DNA from: an uncultured Alphaproteobacteria bacterium
GTDB taxonomy: Bacteria; Pseudomonadota; Alphaproteobacteria; Caulobacterales; Hyphomonadaceae
Assembly (NCBI GenBank): GCA_903831255.1
Contig: CAIKWZ010000055.1
Location: 1 to 55,911 of the forward strand
Direction of reading: 5' to 3'
Length of the DNA stretch: 55,911 nucleotides
In this document: positions 45,948-55,911 of the stretch, in pieces
How positions within the stretch are numbered: position 1 is the first letter of the stretch
Layout: every line of letters begins with the position of its first letter
Made by a program: the position numbers and the translations under genes
The notes under the pieces: model-generated
The model's database searches: none
What the model saw: the letters and a program-made list of their open reading frames with translations, nothing else
Told to the model about the DNA's origin: nothing

Positions 45948-46634
45948 TCAGTCGTACTGCTTCATGTCGGTATAGTCCCCGCTGGTTCGAAGCGTTACGG
46001 TGACCGTCTGACCGCTGCGATTTCGCCAGAACCAGCCATGGCTTCCGGCGAAGGCGGCCGTCAGCTCCCCTTCCTGCCGATCGACATTCGTGCCTTTGCC
46101 GTAGCCGTGATACTTGATCCCTTCGCCGTCGCCATGAGTGTCGAAATTCACCTTAGGGCCATTGGTGAACCATTCAAATTTCGCCGTTGCGCCCTTCTCC
46201 ATGACGAGCTTGACCTCGTAGCCGTCATCCGGGGCAAGAGTAATGGTCGTCGTGTCAGCCCATGTGCTCTCCTCCGGCGCGGAAGACGCAGGCGGCGACT
46301 GAGGAGCCGAACCAGACAACGCCCCCGCTTCGACATCCATCTGCGCCTGCACGCCGGACGGGGCGACACTCGCGGACGGCTGCGCGCCACCCTGCGGCGC
46401 AGCATCCGCCCCCCCCGCATCGGCCTTTGCCTCTTCGGCAAGCTGCATCTTGATACGGCCCATTTCCGTCAGGCCGAGCAGAGAGCCAACCCCGGTTGGA
46501 TCTACGCCGTATTCGGCGGGGAGCACCGTCGTGACCAGGAGAGCGCTGGCGATGAGCGCGGCAAGACCGGTGGATTTGAGAAGCCTGCCGGTCGACGGAA
46601 GGTCTGAGGGATCAGGTCTTTCTGCATTGAACAT
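45948..46634 (-). CDS. Membrane-anchored periplasmic protein of a metal-resistance locus
   Basis: A 228-residue protein with one membrane helix near residues 21-42 (TGLAALIASALLVTTVLPAEYG) and a Gly/Ala/Pro/Ser linker, then a C-terminal beta-rich domain (WADTTTITLAPDDGYEVKLVMEKG, then ATAKFEWFTNGPKVNFDTHGD). I recall this 'transmembrane anchor protein' next to HupE/UreJ and CzcA genes. GGAGAT precedes ATG 46634, 13 bases after the HupE/UreJ stop, so they form an operon. A metal-binding or accessory role is inferred. Confidence 0.72.
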   Translation of the reverse strand: MFNAERPDPSDLPSTGRLLKSTGLAALIASALLVTTVLPAEYGVDPTGVGSLLGLTEMGRIKMQLAEEAKADAGGADAAPQGGAQPSASVAPSGVQAQMDVEAGALSGSAPQSPPASSAPEESTWADTTTITLAPDDGYEVKLVMEKGATAKFEWFTNGPKVNFDTHGDGEGIKYHGYGKGTNVDRQEGELTAAFAGSHGWFWRNRSGQTVTVTLRTSGDYTDMKQYD

Positions 46635-46647
46635 CGAATATCTCCGA

Positions 46648-47382
46648 TCAGGCGACGAAGTAGCCGACGAGCTGATAGCCCGTCAGAACAAAACCGAGGG
46701 TCATGACAACCGTGTTGGCGAAATAGGCGTGCTTCCAGAACCCTGGCGTTTTGCGCCAGAAACCCATCGCGATAAGTATGGCTCCGAGGGCGAGGAGCTG
46801 ACCAAGTTCAACGCCGATGTTGAAAGCGATGAGATTCACGATGAGGCCGTCAGGCGACATCTCGAAGTCCTGCAGCTTGGTCGCCAGACCAAACCCGTGA
46901 AAAAGGCCGAAGACCAGCGTCGCGAGTTTCGTATCCGGCTGGAAGCCGAACCAGCGCTGATAGGCGCCCATATTGTCCAGGGCTTTATAGACAACTGAAA
47001 GGCCGATGATGGCGTCGACAATGTACGAGCTGACGCTGACATTGCTAAGCACGCCGAACAGAAGCGTCGCCGAATGTCCGATGGCGAACATCGTCACATA
47101 GATGCCGATATCCTTCATTCTGTAGAGGAAAAAAATGACGCCGAACAGGAAGAGCAGATGGTCATATCCTGTCACCATGTGCTTGGCGCCAAGATAGACG
47201 AACGGCCAGAACACAATCCCGCTGGTCTCCTGAATATAACCCTTATCGCCGGCTTCCACGCCATGGGCGAAGGCAGGCTGGGAGACAACCAGAACCAGCA
47301 GCAGGGACGCGAGAAGCCATCGGTGCGCGCCAATCCAGGCGCCCGCCGGACGCAGGGACATTTTCCAGATCCCATCAGCCAT
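46648..47382 (-). CDS. HupE/UreJ-family membrane permease
   Basis: A 244-residue inner-membrane protein with seven or so helices and a signal-like N-terminus ending PAFAHG. GVEAGDKGYIQETSGIVFWP is followed by HMVTGYDHLLFLFGVIFF, FAIGHSATLLFGVLS and HGFGLATKL, the His-containing helices of the HupE/UreJ nickel/cobalt family. ATG 47382 has GGAGC upstream; ATG 47394 is an alternative. It lies downstream of czcA in the same orientation but across a 350-base gap, so it may have its own promoter. Confidence 0.85.
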   Translation of the reverse strand: MADGIWKMSLRPAGAWIGAHRWLLASLLLVLVVSQPAFAHGVEAGDKGYIQETSGIVFWPFVYLGAKHMVTGYDHLLFLFGVIFFLYRMKDIGIYVTMFAIGHSATLLFGVLSNVSVSSYIVDAIIGLSVVYKALDNMGAYQRWFGFQPDTKLATLVFGLFHGFGLATKLQDFEMSPDGLIVNLIAFNIGVELGQLLALGAILIAMGFWRKTPGFWKHAYFANTVVMTLGFVLTGYQLVGYFVA

Positions 47383-47736
47383 GTGAAGCTCCATCAATGA
47401 TCCGAAGGCGCACGCCGCCGCCTGATCCGGCGGGGTTGCGCGAGGGTCCGTCGGACGGGCGGCCCCCGCCCATCTCCTGCAGGGCGGAGACGGAAGGACG
47501 GCACGCATTATGCGTCCTCGTAACACTTCCCTTCCCCGACAGAAGATCCACGTGACCCCGCTCGCGAAGGGATCCTTGCCGAAGGCGGATCCCTATGAAC
47601 TGAATGTCGTGGGCGAACCTTACAGGATGACTGACTACCGATCGGTTTACGGGGAGACAGAAACCAAACGCCGCAACAGAGACGACAGGTGAACTGACCG
47701 CCGTCATTTCCCTGAGAACCCCGGTCCGCAGGCGCA
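47383..47736. other. 350-base gap between czcA and the HupE/UreJ gene
   Basis: I see no convincing gene. A minus-strand frame from 47737 to 47375 spans exactly this gap, overlapping both neighbours, but its codon usage (many GTT, GTA, AGT, CGA, ATA third bases) is unlike local genes. A perfect 13-bp palindrome lies at 47503-47515. This is probably the promoter and leader of the HupE/UreJ operon. Confidence 0.5.
47503..47515. promoter_or_regulatory. Palindrome upstream of the HupE/UreJ gene
   Basis: ACGCATTATGCGT is a perfect inverted repeat with a one-base centre, about 120 bases upstream of ATG 47382. It is a plausible regulator site for a metal-responsive operon. Confidence 0.45.
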
Positions 47737-50916
<3,180 letters not shown>

Positions 50917-52170
50917 TCAGTGGTCATGGCTCGCGCCCGTCTTTTCGACGTCGGCGCGGATGAGGAACGCATTATCGCTCACATAGATCTCGCCGGCGTC
51001 GATCCCGCCAAGGACCTCCGTCCACTCCGGCGACTGACGACCGAGCTCCAGCATTCGGACTTCATAGGTGTCGCCGACGCGCGCATAGACCACTGTAAAA
51101 TCCCGGAAGCGTTGCAGCGCGCGCGTCCGCACCGCCAGGGGCGCGTCATCTGACGCCACGACCACGCTACCTTCGACCGCCTGCCCGGGACGCCAGGTCA
51201 GGCCATCAGGATTAGGAAGAACGACATGCGCCACGACGGTCTGGGTCAGGAGATCCGACGTTGGCAGGATCACCTCAATCCGGGATCCGAGGGTGGTCGC
51301 ACCATCGAGGCTGGAGACCGTAACCGGCTGCCCTGCCCGCAGACGCTCGGCATCGCGCGGATAAATGAAGAACTCCGCATGAAGCCTGCGCGTATCAACC
51401 ACCACATAAAGCGGCTCAGCTCCGGCGACATCGCCCGGCGTCGCATTGCGTTCCATGACCACCCCGCTGATGGGGGCCGGTATGGCGTATGTCTGAAGAC
51501 TTTCACTAGACATGACCGTCGCGAGGGTCTGCCCCTTCTCAACACGATCGCCAATCGAACGGGTCATGGTCACAATGCGGCCCGGATACCAGGCGCGGAC
51601 CTCCGCCCGTCCTTCCGGTTGCAACTCGACCCGGCCTGTCAGCGCGACGATCTCGTCGATTGAGGCGGGACCGGTCGGCTCTACCTGAACGCCGGCTGCA
51701 TCGGCCTGGTCCCGGGCGATGGTCGTGCGGCCTTCGAAGGAATCGTAGCTCCATTCCGATGTCTTGCCGGCCCGCGTCGCGGTCACCTTCACCTGGAAGG
51801 AGTGAGGCTCGGTGACGACGCCCTTTCCCAGAAGGTAGTCTTCGCGCGGCGTAAAAGCGAACCTGTCGACCTTGTCGCCAAGCCTCAGGAGTTCAACGGA
51901 AAGCTGGATATCGCCGGGGGTCAGCGGCGTGTCATTTTCGTAAGCATAGACGTGGAATTCCGGATCGACACCATCTTCGAAAATCGTCATCTCGATAGCG
52001 AAAGGCCCATCACGAAGCATTCTCCCGCGGTGCGGACCCCGTTCATATTCGCCAGACGCTGCGGCCGCCTCTGGCTCAGCTCCGGCGACAGATCGTCTGT
52101 CACCACACCCGCCCGACATCAGGACCGACACAGCGGCCACACCAAGAATCGTCATCTTCAAGGAGTTCAT
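50917..52170 (-). CDS. RND efflux periplasmic adaptor, CzcB type
   Basis: A 417-residue lipoprotein adaptor (membrane fusion protein) that links pump and outer-membrane channel. The lipobox MSGGC gives a lipid anchor after MNSLKMTILGVAAVSVL. The body has a metal-binding N-terminal section (EYERGPHRGRMLRDGPFAIEM), barrel-sandwich strands (GRIVTMTRSIGDRVEKGQTLATV) and a beta-barrel. ATG 52170 has GAGG six bases upstream; ATG 52182, four residues longer, overlaps the TolC stop. It ends in SHDH, a possible metal ligand. Confidence 0.9.
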   Translation of the reverse strand: MNSLKMTILGVAAVSVLMSGGCGDRRSVAGAEPEAAAASGEYERGPHRGRMLRDGPFAIEMTIFEDGVDPEFHVYAYENDTPLTPGDIQLSVELLRLGDKVDRFAFTPREDYLLGKGVVTEPHSFQVKVTATRAGKTSEWSYDSFEGRTTIARDQADAAGVQVEPTGPASIDEIVALTGRVELQPEGRAEVRAWYPGRIVTMTRSIGDRVEKGQTLATVMSSESLQTYAIPAPISGVVMERNATPGDVAGAEPLYVVVDTRRLHAEFFIYPRDAERLRAGQPVTVSSLDGATTLGSRIEVILPTSDLLTQTVVAHVVLPNPDGLTWRPGQAVEGSVVVASDDAPLAVRTRALQRFRDFTVVYARVGDTYEVRMLELGRQSPEWTEVLGGIDAGEIYVSDNAFLIRADVEKTGASHDH

Positions 52171-52178
52171 GACAGACC

Positions 52179-53438
52179 TCATTGAGCTGCGCCGGCGGCA
52201 TAGCCGCCAAGCACACGTTTGAGCGCCGCCTTGGCGCGATGATGGGAGTCAAGAGCGGTATTGCGCCGGAGCTGAGCCGTCGAAAGGACCCGCTGCGCAT
52301 CAAGGACATCAAGATAGGAAAATCCGCCCTGATTGTAACCGGCCCGCGCACGCTCGACGGCCTCCTGAGCTGCCGGAATCAGACGGGCATCGATCGACGC
52401 TATCTCCCTGGCCGCGATACTCATCTGAGACCGCAGCGCCGCAGCCTCCCTCTCGACATTGCGCTCGAGAATTTGGGTCTCCAGGCGGGCCCGGGAACTG
52501 TCCGCCGAAGCTTTAGCAACCGCCGCGCCGTTATCATCATTGACGCCGAGAGGGATAGAGAAGCCGAGGACAAATGCCGCCTCGCCGCCATCCCTGAAAT
52601 AACGCAGGCCCGCCGAGACTGTCGGATCAAGCCTGGATCGGGCGCGCTCGACCGCAACACGCGCATCGGCCTCCTGCTGAGCCGCCCGCGCAGCGGCGAG
52701 CTCGGGAGCAAGCGTCATACCGCTCATCTCAAAGCTGGACACGCTGCCGAACGTAGACATATCGACCCGGAAATCGCCGCCGCCGCCCCAGAACATCGCG
52801 AGGTTGTCGCGCGCGGCGAGATCCGTCAGGCGAGCGCTTTCAACAGCAATCTCGGCTTCCGCCTCCAGAGTGTTCGAGCGGGATGCGGCCAGAAGCGGGT
52901 CGCGCGCAGCCTCAACACGCCGCGCGACAGTCGCCGCCACTTCCCTGGCCAGGGCAAGGCGCTCTTCGGCGGCCGCCAGGTCTGCCTGCGCACGCTGCGC
53001 GTTGATATAGGCGAGCTCAACATCATAAAGCAGGTCCTGCCGGGCAAGATCGCCGCTGGCGCGTATCCGCTCTCCCTGTCGGACAGCCAGCTGCGTGCGC
53101 GCCTCGCGGTCGCCGCCCCATTCGAGGGTCTGATTATATGTCAGAGTTGCTTCTGTACGATCGAGACCCTGATAAAGCCCGGTGCCCACAGCATTCTCGA
53201 CCAGGAAATCAATCGATGGGTTAGGCTTCCGATCGGCCTGTCGAACGCCTGCTTCCGCAACGTCGCGTGCCGCCTCCTCGGCCTTGAGCAGGGGCGTCCC
53301 AGTGAGCGACCTGGTAAGGGCCTCAGAGAGGCTCAGCTGCGCGCGCTCGCCAGCCGTCTGACCGTGCGCCGCCTGCCCCAGGATTAGGCACGCCGCCCAA
53401 ACAGTCCCGAAAAGGACCGCATAGTTATGAACTGACAC
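52179..53438 (-). CDS. TolC-family outer-membrane efflux protein, CzcC type
   Basis: A 419-residue TolC-type channel protein with a signal peptide ending near QAAHGQ. Its long alpha-helical barrel segments (ALTRSLTGTPLLKAEEAARDVAEAGVRQ and a related C-terminal segment with ILERNVEREAAALRSQMSIA) occur twice, as expected for this fold. GTG 53438 has AGAGGAG seven bases away. Overlap with the adaptor gene is by ATGA. It is first of the pump genes in the transcript. Confidence 0.92.
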   Translation of the reverse strand: MSVHNYAVLFGTVWAACLILGQAAHGQTAGERAQLSLSEALTRSLTGTPLLKAEEAARDVAEAGVRQADRKPNPSIDFLVENAVGTGLYQGLDRTEATLTYNQTLEWGGDREARTQLAVRQGERIRASGDLARQDLLYDVELAYINAQRAQADLAAAEERLALAREVAATVARRVEAARDPLLAASRSNTLEAEAEIAVESARLTDLAARDNLAMFWGGGGDFRVDMSTFGSVSSFEMSGMTLAPELAAARAAQQEADARVAVERARSRLDPTVSAGLRYFRDGGEAAFVLGFSIPLGVNDDNGAAVAKASADSSRARLETQILERNVEREAAALRSQMSIAAREIASIDARLIPAAQEAVERARAGYNQGGFSYLDVLDAQRVLSTAQLRRNTALDSHHRAKAALKRVLGGYAAGAAQ

Positions 53439-53497
53439 TGAAAACTCCTCTGTCGCAAACCGTCAGTGTCCGCAAGCAGGCGGACGCATTGTCTGGA

Positions 53498-53911
53498 TCA
53501 GAGAACGGAACGAGGCGGCTTCTTGAGCGGAGCAAAGAGACCAGAGACGCGAACCGTCGAGTGATCGACCAGGTTCATCACCGCCGAGGAGACCGGCTCC
53601 GGAAGGATCGGAGACCCGCTGACGGTTGTGAAGGAGGCCAACGCATGGACATGCAGTCCTCCATGCTCGGCCGGCGCCGTATCCTCTCGCAGCCCATTGT
53701 CATGATGATCATGGGCATCGTGGAGATCCGCGCTGTGATGATCGTGATGATCGTGATGATCATCAGCGACTGCATCCAATGCGACCGCATGGAGGACATA
53801 CTCTCCATGATCGTGGTGCCGATGAGCATGCGCCGGAGCGGCCGCGATGAGGCCATAGCCCGTAAAGGCAAGCGTCAGGAAAAGACCCACGAGGCGTCGA
53901 GCGAAAGACAT
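53498..53911 (-). CDS. Histidine-rich exported protein at the head of the metal operon
   Basis: A 137-residue exported protein. After a signal (MSFARRLVGLFLTLAFTGYGLIAAAPAHA), the mature start is a His/Asp cluster: HRHHDHGEY, DDHHDHHDHHSADLHDAHDHHDNG (given in pieces), with 18 or so His in 45 residues. That is a metal-binding tract suited to storing or handing over Zn, Ni or Co to the efflux complex. ATG 53911 begins MSFARR; a GTG 24 bases earlier is possible. It is 59 bases upstream of czcC-type gene and likely in one operon. Family otherwise unrecognised. Confidence 0.75.
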   Translation of the reverse strand: MSFARRLVGLFLTLAFTGYGLIAAAPAHAHRHHDHGEYVLHAVALDAVADDHHDHHDHHSADLHDAHDHHDNGLREDTAPAEHGGLHVHALASFTTVSGSPILPEPVSSAVMNLVDHSTVRVSGLFAPLKKPPRSVL

Positions 53912-53955
53912 GGTTCCGAGCGGCAAAGAAAACACAGCAGATCGATGGGCCTTCG

Positions 53956-53968
53956 ATTTAGACTAAAT
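53956..53968. promoter_or_regulatory. Palindrome upstream of the metal operon
   Basis: ATTTAG-A-CTAAAT is a perfect inverted repeat with a one-base centre, 45 bases upstream of the His-rich gene on the minus strand and AT-rich in a GC-rich setting. It is a candidate operator for the divalent-metal operon. Confidence 0.5.
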
Positions 53969-54157
53969 TGGCGGCGGCAGGAATTGTCTTCTCGCCAGGA
54001 GTGAGACGGGCCCCGACACGCTCGCATGCGGTGTCGAGAGAAAAACAGAGCAAAGAGGCAGGCTGGCCGCCTTTTGCAGATTGACGAGCCCCGCCATGAC
54101 CCTGCAGCGCCGCCCCCCCACCTGCGAGACACGGAAGGCGTGATCACATCAAGAACT

Positions 54158-54175
54158 GCGGGCGCGCACGCCCGC
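54158..54175 (+). promoter_or_regulatory. GC hairpin upstream of the hydrolase gene
   Basis: GCGGGCG (54158-54164) and CGCCCGC (54169-54175) pair around a four-base loop, about 40 bases before ATG 54215. No T-run follows, so the role is uncertain. Confidence 0.3.
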
Positions 54176-54214
54176 CCACTTCAGGAGACTTGCGGAAGAC
54201 AGGCAGCTCGATAG

Positions 54215-55513
54215 ATGTCGAACACCGGCAGAGACGTGCCCACCGATCAGATCGCTGTTGAAAGCAGGCCCCTCGTTATGTCCAAAAAAGTTAGACTGGT
54301 CGGGCTCATCGTCTTTTTGCTCGTCGGAGCAGGTCTTGGCGGATGGTTCGCAAGCGACTTTCTTACAAGACCCAAGCTGCCCTCTTACGCCAGCGGACCA
54401 AACAAGCCGGGATCGATCATATCTGCTGAGCACGTTGGTTCATATCCGCCATTCATATTGAGCATGTTGCTGTCAGCGGCCGGCGTTGAACAACACATAG
54501 CCATATCTGAACGTCCTCATCTTTATCGTATCAGATACTGGTCGCGCCTGGCTGATCGACCCATCATGCTGTCCGGACTGGTGAGTCTGCCTGAAACGAG
54601 TTCGCCCCGCGGCGTTGTTGTTTGGCTGCATGGCACCAACTACAGCCGAGCCGCTTCGGTCTCCGCGCCGAGTTTGAACGAGGGTGTCGCGCTCTCAGGA
54701 GCGTTTGCCGGAGGAGGATACATCTACATTGCCCCCGATCTGCCAGGCCTTGGTGTTTCGACACGGGCGCAGACCTACCTTCACAGCCCAAGCACCATTG
54801 ATGCCACGCTCGATCTTCTTCGTGCCGCCGAGACAATTGGGGCGGACGCAGGCAAGACCTGGCCAAATGATCTCTATGTGGCTGGATTTTCACAAGGCGG
54901 ACACGCGACCGCGGTCATATCACGGGAACTGGAAGCTCTGGATCAACCAAACTGGAACGTGCGCGCATCAGCAGCCATCGCCGGTGCGTATGACCTTCGA
55001 AACATAGCCTTTCCCTTCGCCTTGAAGGGAGGCGCAACCGGTCATGCCGTCTATCTGACGCTCCTGGCGCAGTCCTATGCGGACATGTACGGCAAGCCGG
55101 TAGACAGCCTGCTCACCCCCCAAAGCACTCAGATCTCAGATGCGTTCGTTCTCGACAAAGACACAGACGCGGCGCTCAAGAGACTTCCGGCTGATCCTCG
55201 CAGTCTGTTCAGGCCCGATTTCCTGGCGGCGTATGATGCAGGTCAGCCCCATTGGTTCCTGGAGGCCATGCAAGACAACAGCATCGCCTCATGGGCGCCG
55301 CGTTCTCCCTATCGTGCGTATTATGGCGAGGCTGACCGGGATGTGCCCCCGGAAGAATCAATTGCTTTCGCGAGGCGCGCCCAGGAGCTCGGTGGCGACG
55401 CAACTGCAATCTCGGTTGGGGCGGTGGATCATGGCGTCTCGGCGCTGGCTGCGATTCCAAAAATCCGCCAATGGTTCGATGAGATCGCAGAGACTGAAAC
55501 AGCACCTGACTGA
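54215..55513 (+). CDS. Membrane-anchored alpha/beta hydrolase (secretory-lipase-like)
   Basis: A 432-residue protein with an N-terminal membrane helix (RLVGLIVFLLVGAGLGGWFAS) and a periplasmic hydrolase domain. The nucleophile elbow is GFSQGG, the oxyanion region is WLHGTNYS, the acid is Asp in GEADRDVPP and the His is in VDHGVSAL. It most resembles secreted lipases/esterases of the LIP or cephalosporin-esterase group. An internal ATG at 54278 could be used instead. It is divergent from the metal operon and unlikely to be part of it. GC is lower than in the pyr region. Confidence 0.78.
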   Translation: MSNTGRDVPTDQIAVESRPLVMSKKVRLVGLIVFLLVGAGLGGWFASDFLTRPKLPSYASGPNKPGSIISAEHVGSYPPFILSMLLSAAGVEQHIAISERPHLYRIRYWSRLADRPIMLSGLVSLPETSSPRGVVVWLHGTNYSRAASVSAPSLNEGVALSGAFAGGGYIYIAPDLPGLGVSTRAQTYLHSPSTIDATLDLLRAAETIGADAGKTWPNDLYVAGFSQGGHATAVISRELEALDQPNWNVRASAAIAGAYDLRNIAFPFALKGGATGHAVYLTLLAQSYADMYGKPVDSLLTPQSTQISDAFVLDKDTDAALKRLPADPRSLFRPDFLAAYDAGQPHWFLEAMQDNSIASWAPRSPYRAYYGEADRDVPPEESIAFARRAQELGGDATAISVGAVDHGVSALAAIPKIRQWFDEIAETETAPD

Positions 55514-55538
55514 TCGCCCGCATGCATGGCGCTGTCCG

Positions 55539-55559
55539 AGAGCGCGCGGAGCGCTCTTT
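55539..55559 (+). terminator. Intrinsic terminator after the hydrolase gene
   Basis: AGAGCGC (55539-55545) pairs with GCGCTCT (55551-55557) around a five-base loop, followed by a short T stretch ending at 55559; it begins 26 bases after the stop at 55513. Confidence 0.55.
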
Positions 55560-55646
55560 GGTTCCCCCTGCCGCATTGCACGCTTCACAACGTGAGTAAT
55601 CCGAGGCGCGCCCACAGGACTTCGCACCCCGCACGCGACCAAGATA

Positions 55647-55814
55647 ATGGCCGCTAAGAAAAAGGGGTGCAGGCCTGTCGCGCGCCAGAAGTCAGCGACA
55701 TCAGGCCCTCGGTCTTATTGTCGGGACGCACATGTGTGCCACCAGAATGATGGCCGCCACAATGCGGCGCCCGAAACTTCCGGTCGGGTTTCACTGCGTT
55801 TGCGGGCGATATGA
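55647..55814 (+). CDS. Small ORF at the right edge, coupled to the next
   Basis: A 55-residue frame beginning MAAKKKGCRPVARQKSATSG, ending at a stop (55812-55814) that overlaps the next ATG as ATGA. It has Lys/Arg-rich ends and no known domain. The overlap is its only support, so it is doubtful. Confidence 0.25.
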   Translation: MAAKKKGCRPVARQKSATSGPRSYCRDAHVCHQNDGRHNAAPETSGRVSLRLRAI

Positions 55815-55911
55815 GCGCTCCGGGAGCGGATCAGGACCCGCAATGCATCAACCCCGAAACGGCCTGGTCACGCTGTAAAAAAGGCGGGATCGTAGAGTAT
55901 CGACCGGGCGA
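55811..55911 (+). CDS. Gene fragment running off the right edge
   Basis: Open from ATG 55811 to the window end: MSAPGADQDPQCINPETAWS then RCKKGGIVEYRPG. The Cys-containing N-terminus looks like a genuine protein beginning; it is cut off after 33 codons and the family is not recognised. Confidence 0.4.
   Translation, partial: MSAPGADQDPQCINPETAWSRCKKGGIVEYRPG

Larger units (their letters stand above)
53912..54214. other. Divergent promoter region of the metal operon and a hydrolase gene
   Basis: A 303-base gap without a gene. It contains the 13-bp palindrome ATTTAGACTAAAT (53956-53968) upstream of the His-rich gene, and a GC hairpin GCGGGCG/CGCCCGC (54158-54175) upstream of the hydrolase. 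Confidence 0.5.

Overview
The window is a GC-rich (roughly two-thirds G+C by eye) chromosomal segment of an alphaproteobacterium. The best guess is a relative of the Hyphomonadaceae, Maricaulaceae or Parvularculaceae. The evidence is the family mix: a DUF2336 protein, a degenerate EAL protein, an Hpt protein, the ispH-thrB-rnhA neighbourhood, pyrB with a metal-site-less pyrC, and plsY-topA-rnr. No rRNA, tRNA, CRISPR array or classical transposase gene was recognised. Most of the window is tightly packed housekeeping and general metabolism.

Layout. 1-16 kb: end of a secreted peptidoglycan-binding-type protein; lldD lactate dehydrogenase with a lipid-anchored cytochrome c; a serine hydrolase; a class II aldolase-like protein; NAD kinase; an Hpt protein; a Nudix hydrolase; a degenerate EAL protein and DUF2336 (signalling flavour); a CoA transferase; a lytic transglycosylase; an acyl-CoA dehydrogenase; a glycine-oxidase-like flavoprotein; and a repeat-built 'GVGD' surface-type protein. 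16-24.4 kb: a methyltransferase-like protein with a Lys-Pro linker, two lipoprotein enzymes, argS, ispH and thrB. 24.4-27.95 kb: an accessory insert (see below). 28-45.9 kb: rnhA, NfeD/SPFH membrane pair, peroxiredoxin, YqgE, thioesterase-gatA-gatC, ruvX, a permease, a Tat-exported oxidoreductase, pyrB-pyrC-plsY, and topA-rnr-Nudix joined by ATGA overlaps. 45.9-54 kb: a heavy-metal island on the minus strand: a His-rich periplasmic protein, then CzcC-CzcB-CzcA type RND efflux, then a HupE/UreJ-like permease and a membrane-anchored partner. 54-55.9 kb: an alpha/beta hydrolase with a terminator and two small coupled ORFs at the right edge.

The most unusual part is 24436-27915, between thrB and rnhA. 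It holds two unrelated-in-detail AAA_14/DUF4143 ATPases, both on the minus strand. Each is followed on the plus-strand map by a 138-bp sequence (26148-26285 and 27778-27915) that matches its twin without gaps, 119 of 138 bases by my hand alignment, and each unit begins with a related 29-base sequence (24436-24464 and 26282-26310). The flanks are much more alike than the genes they carry, and TCCT occurs at all three junctions. I infer two tandem cassette-like insertions of a small mobile unit. A three-copy 22-bp iteron array just upstream of the second ATPase, a dyad over the start of the first ATPase, and a frame-broken small ORF translationally coupled to the first ATPase add to this region.

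Gene starts were adjusted where a ribosome binding site or signal peptide pointed to a different start than the longest frame. All functional assignments are from reading the sequences and recalling families; no database search was run.
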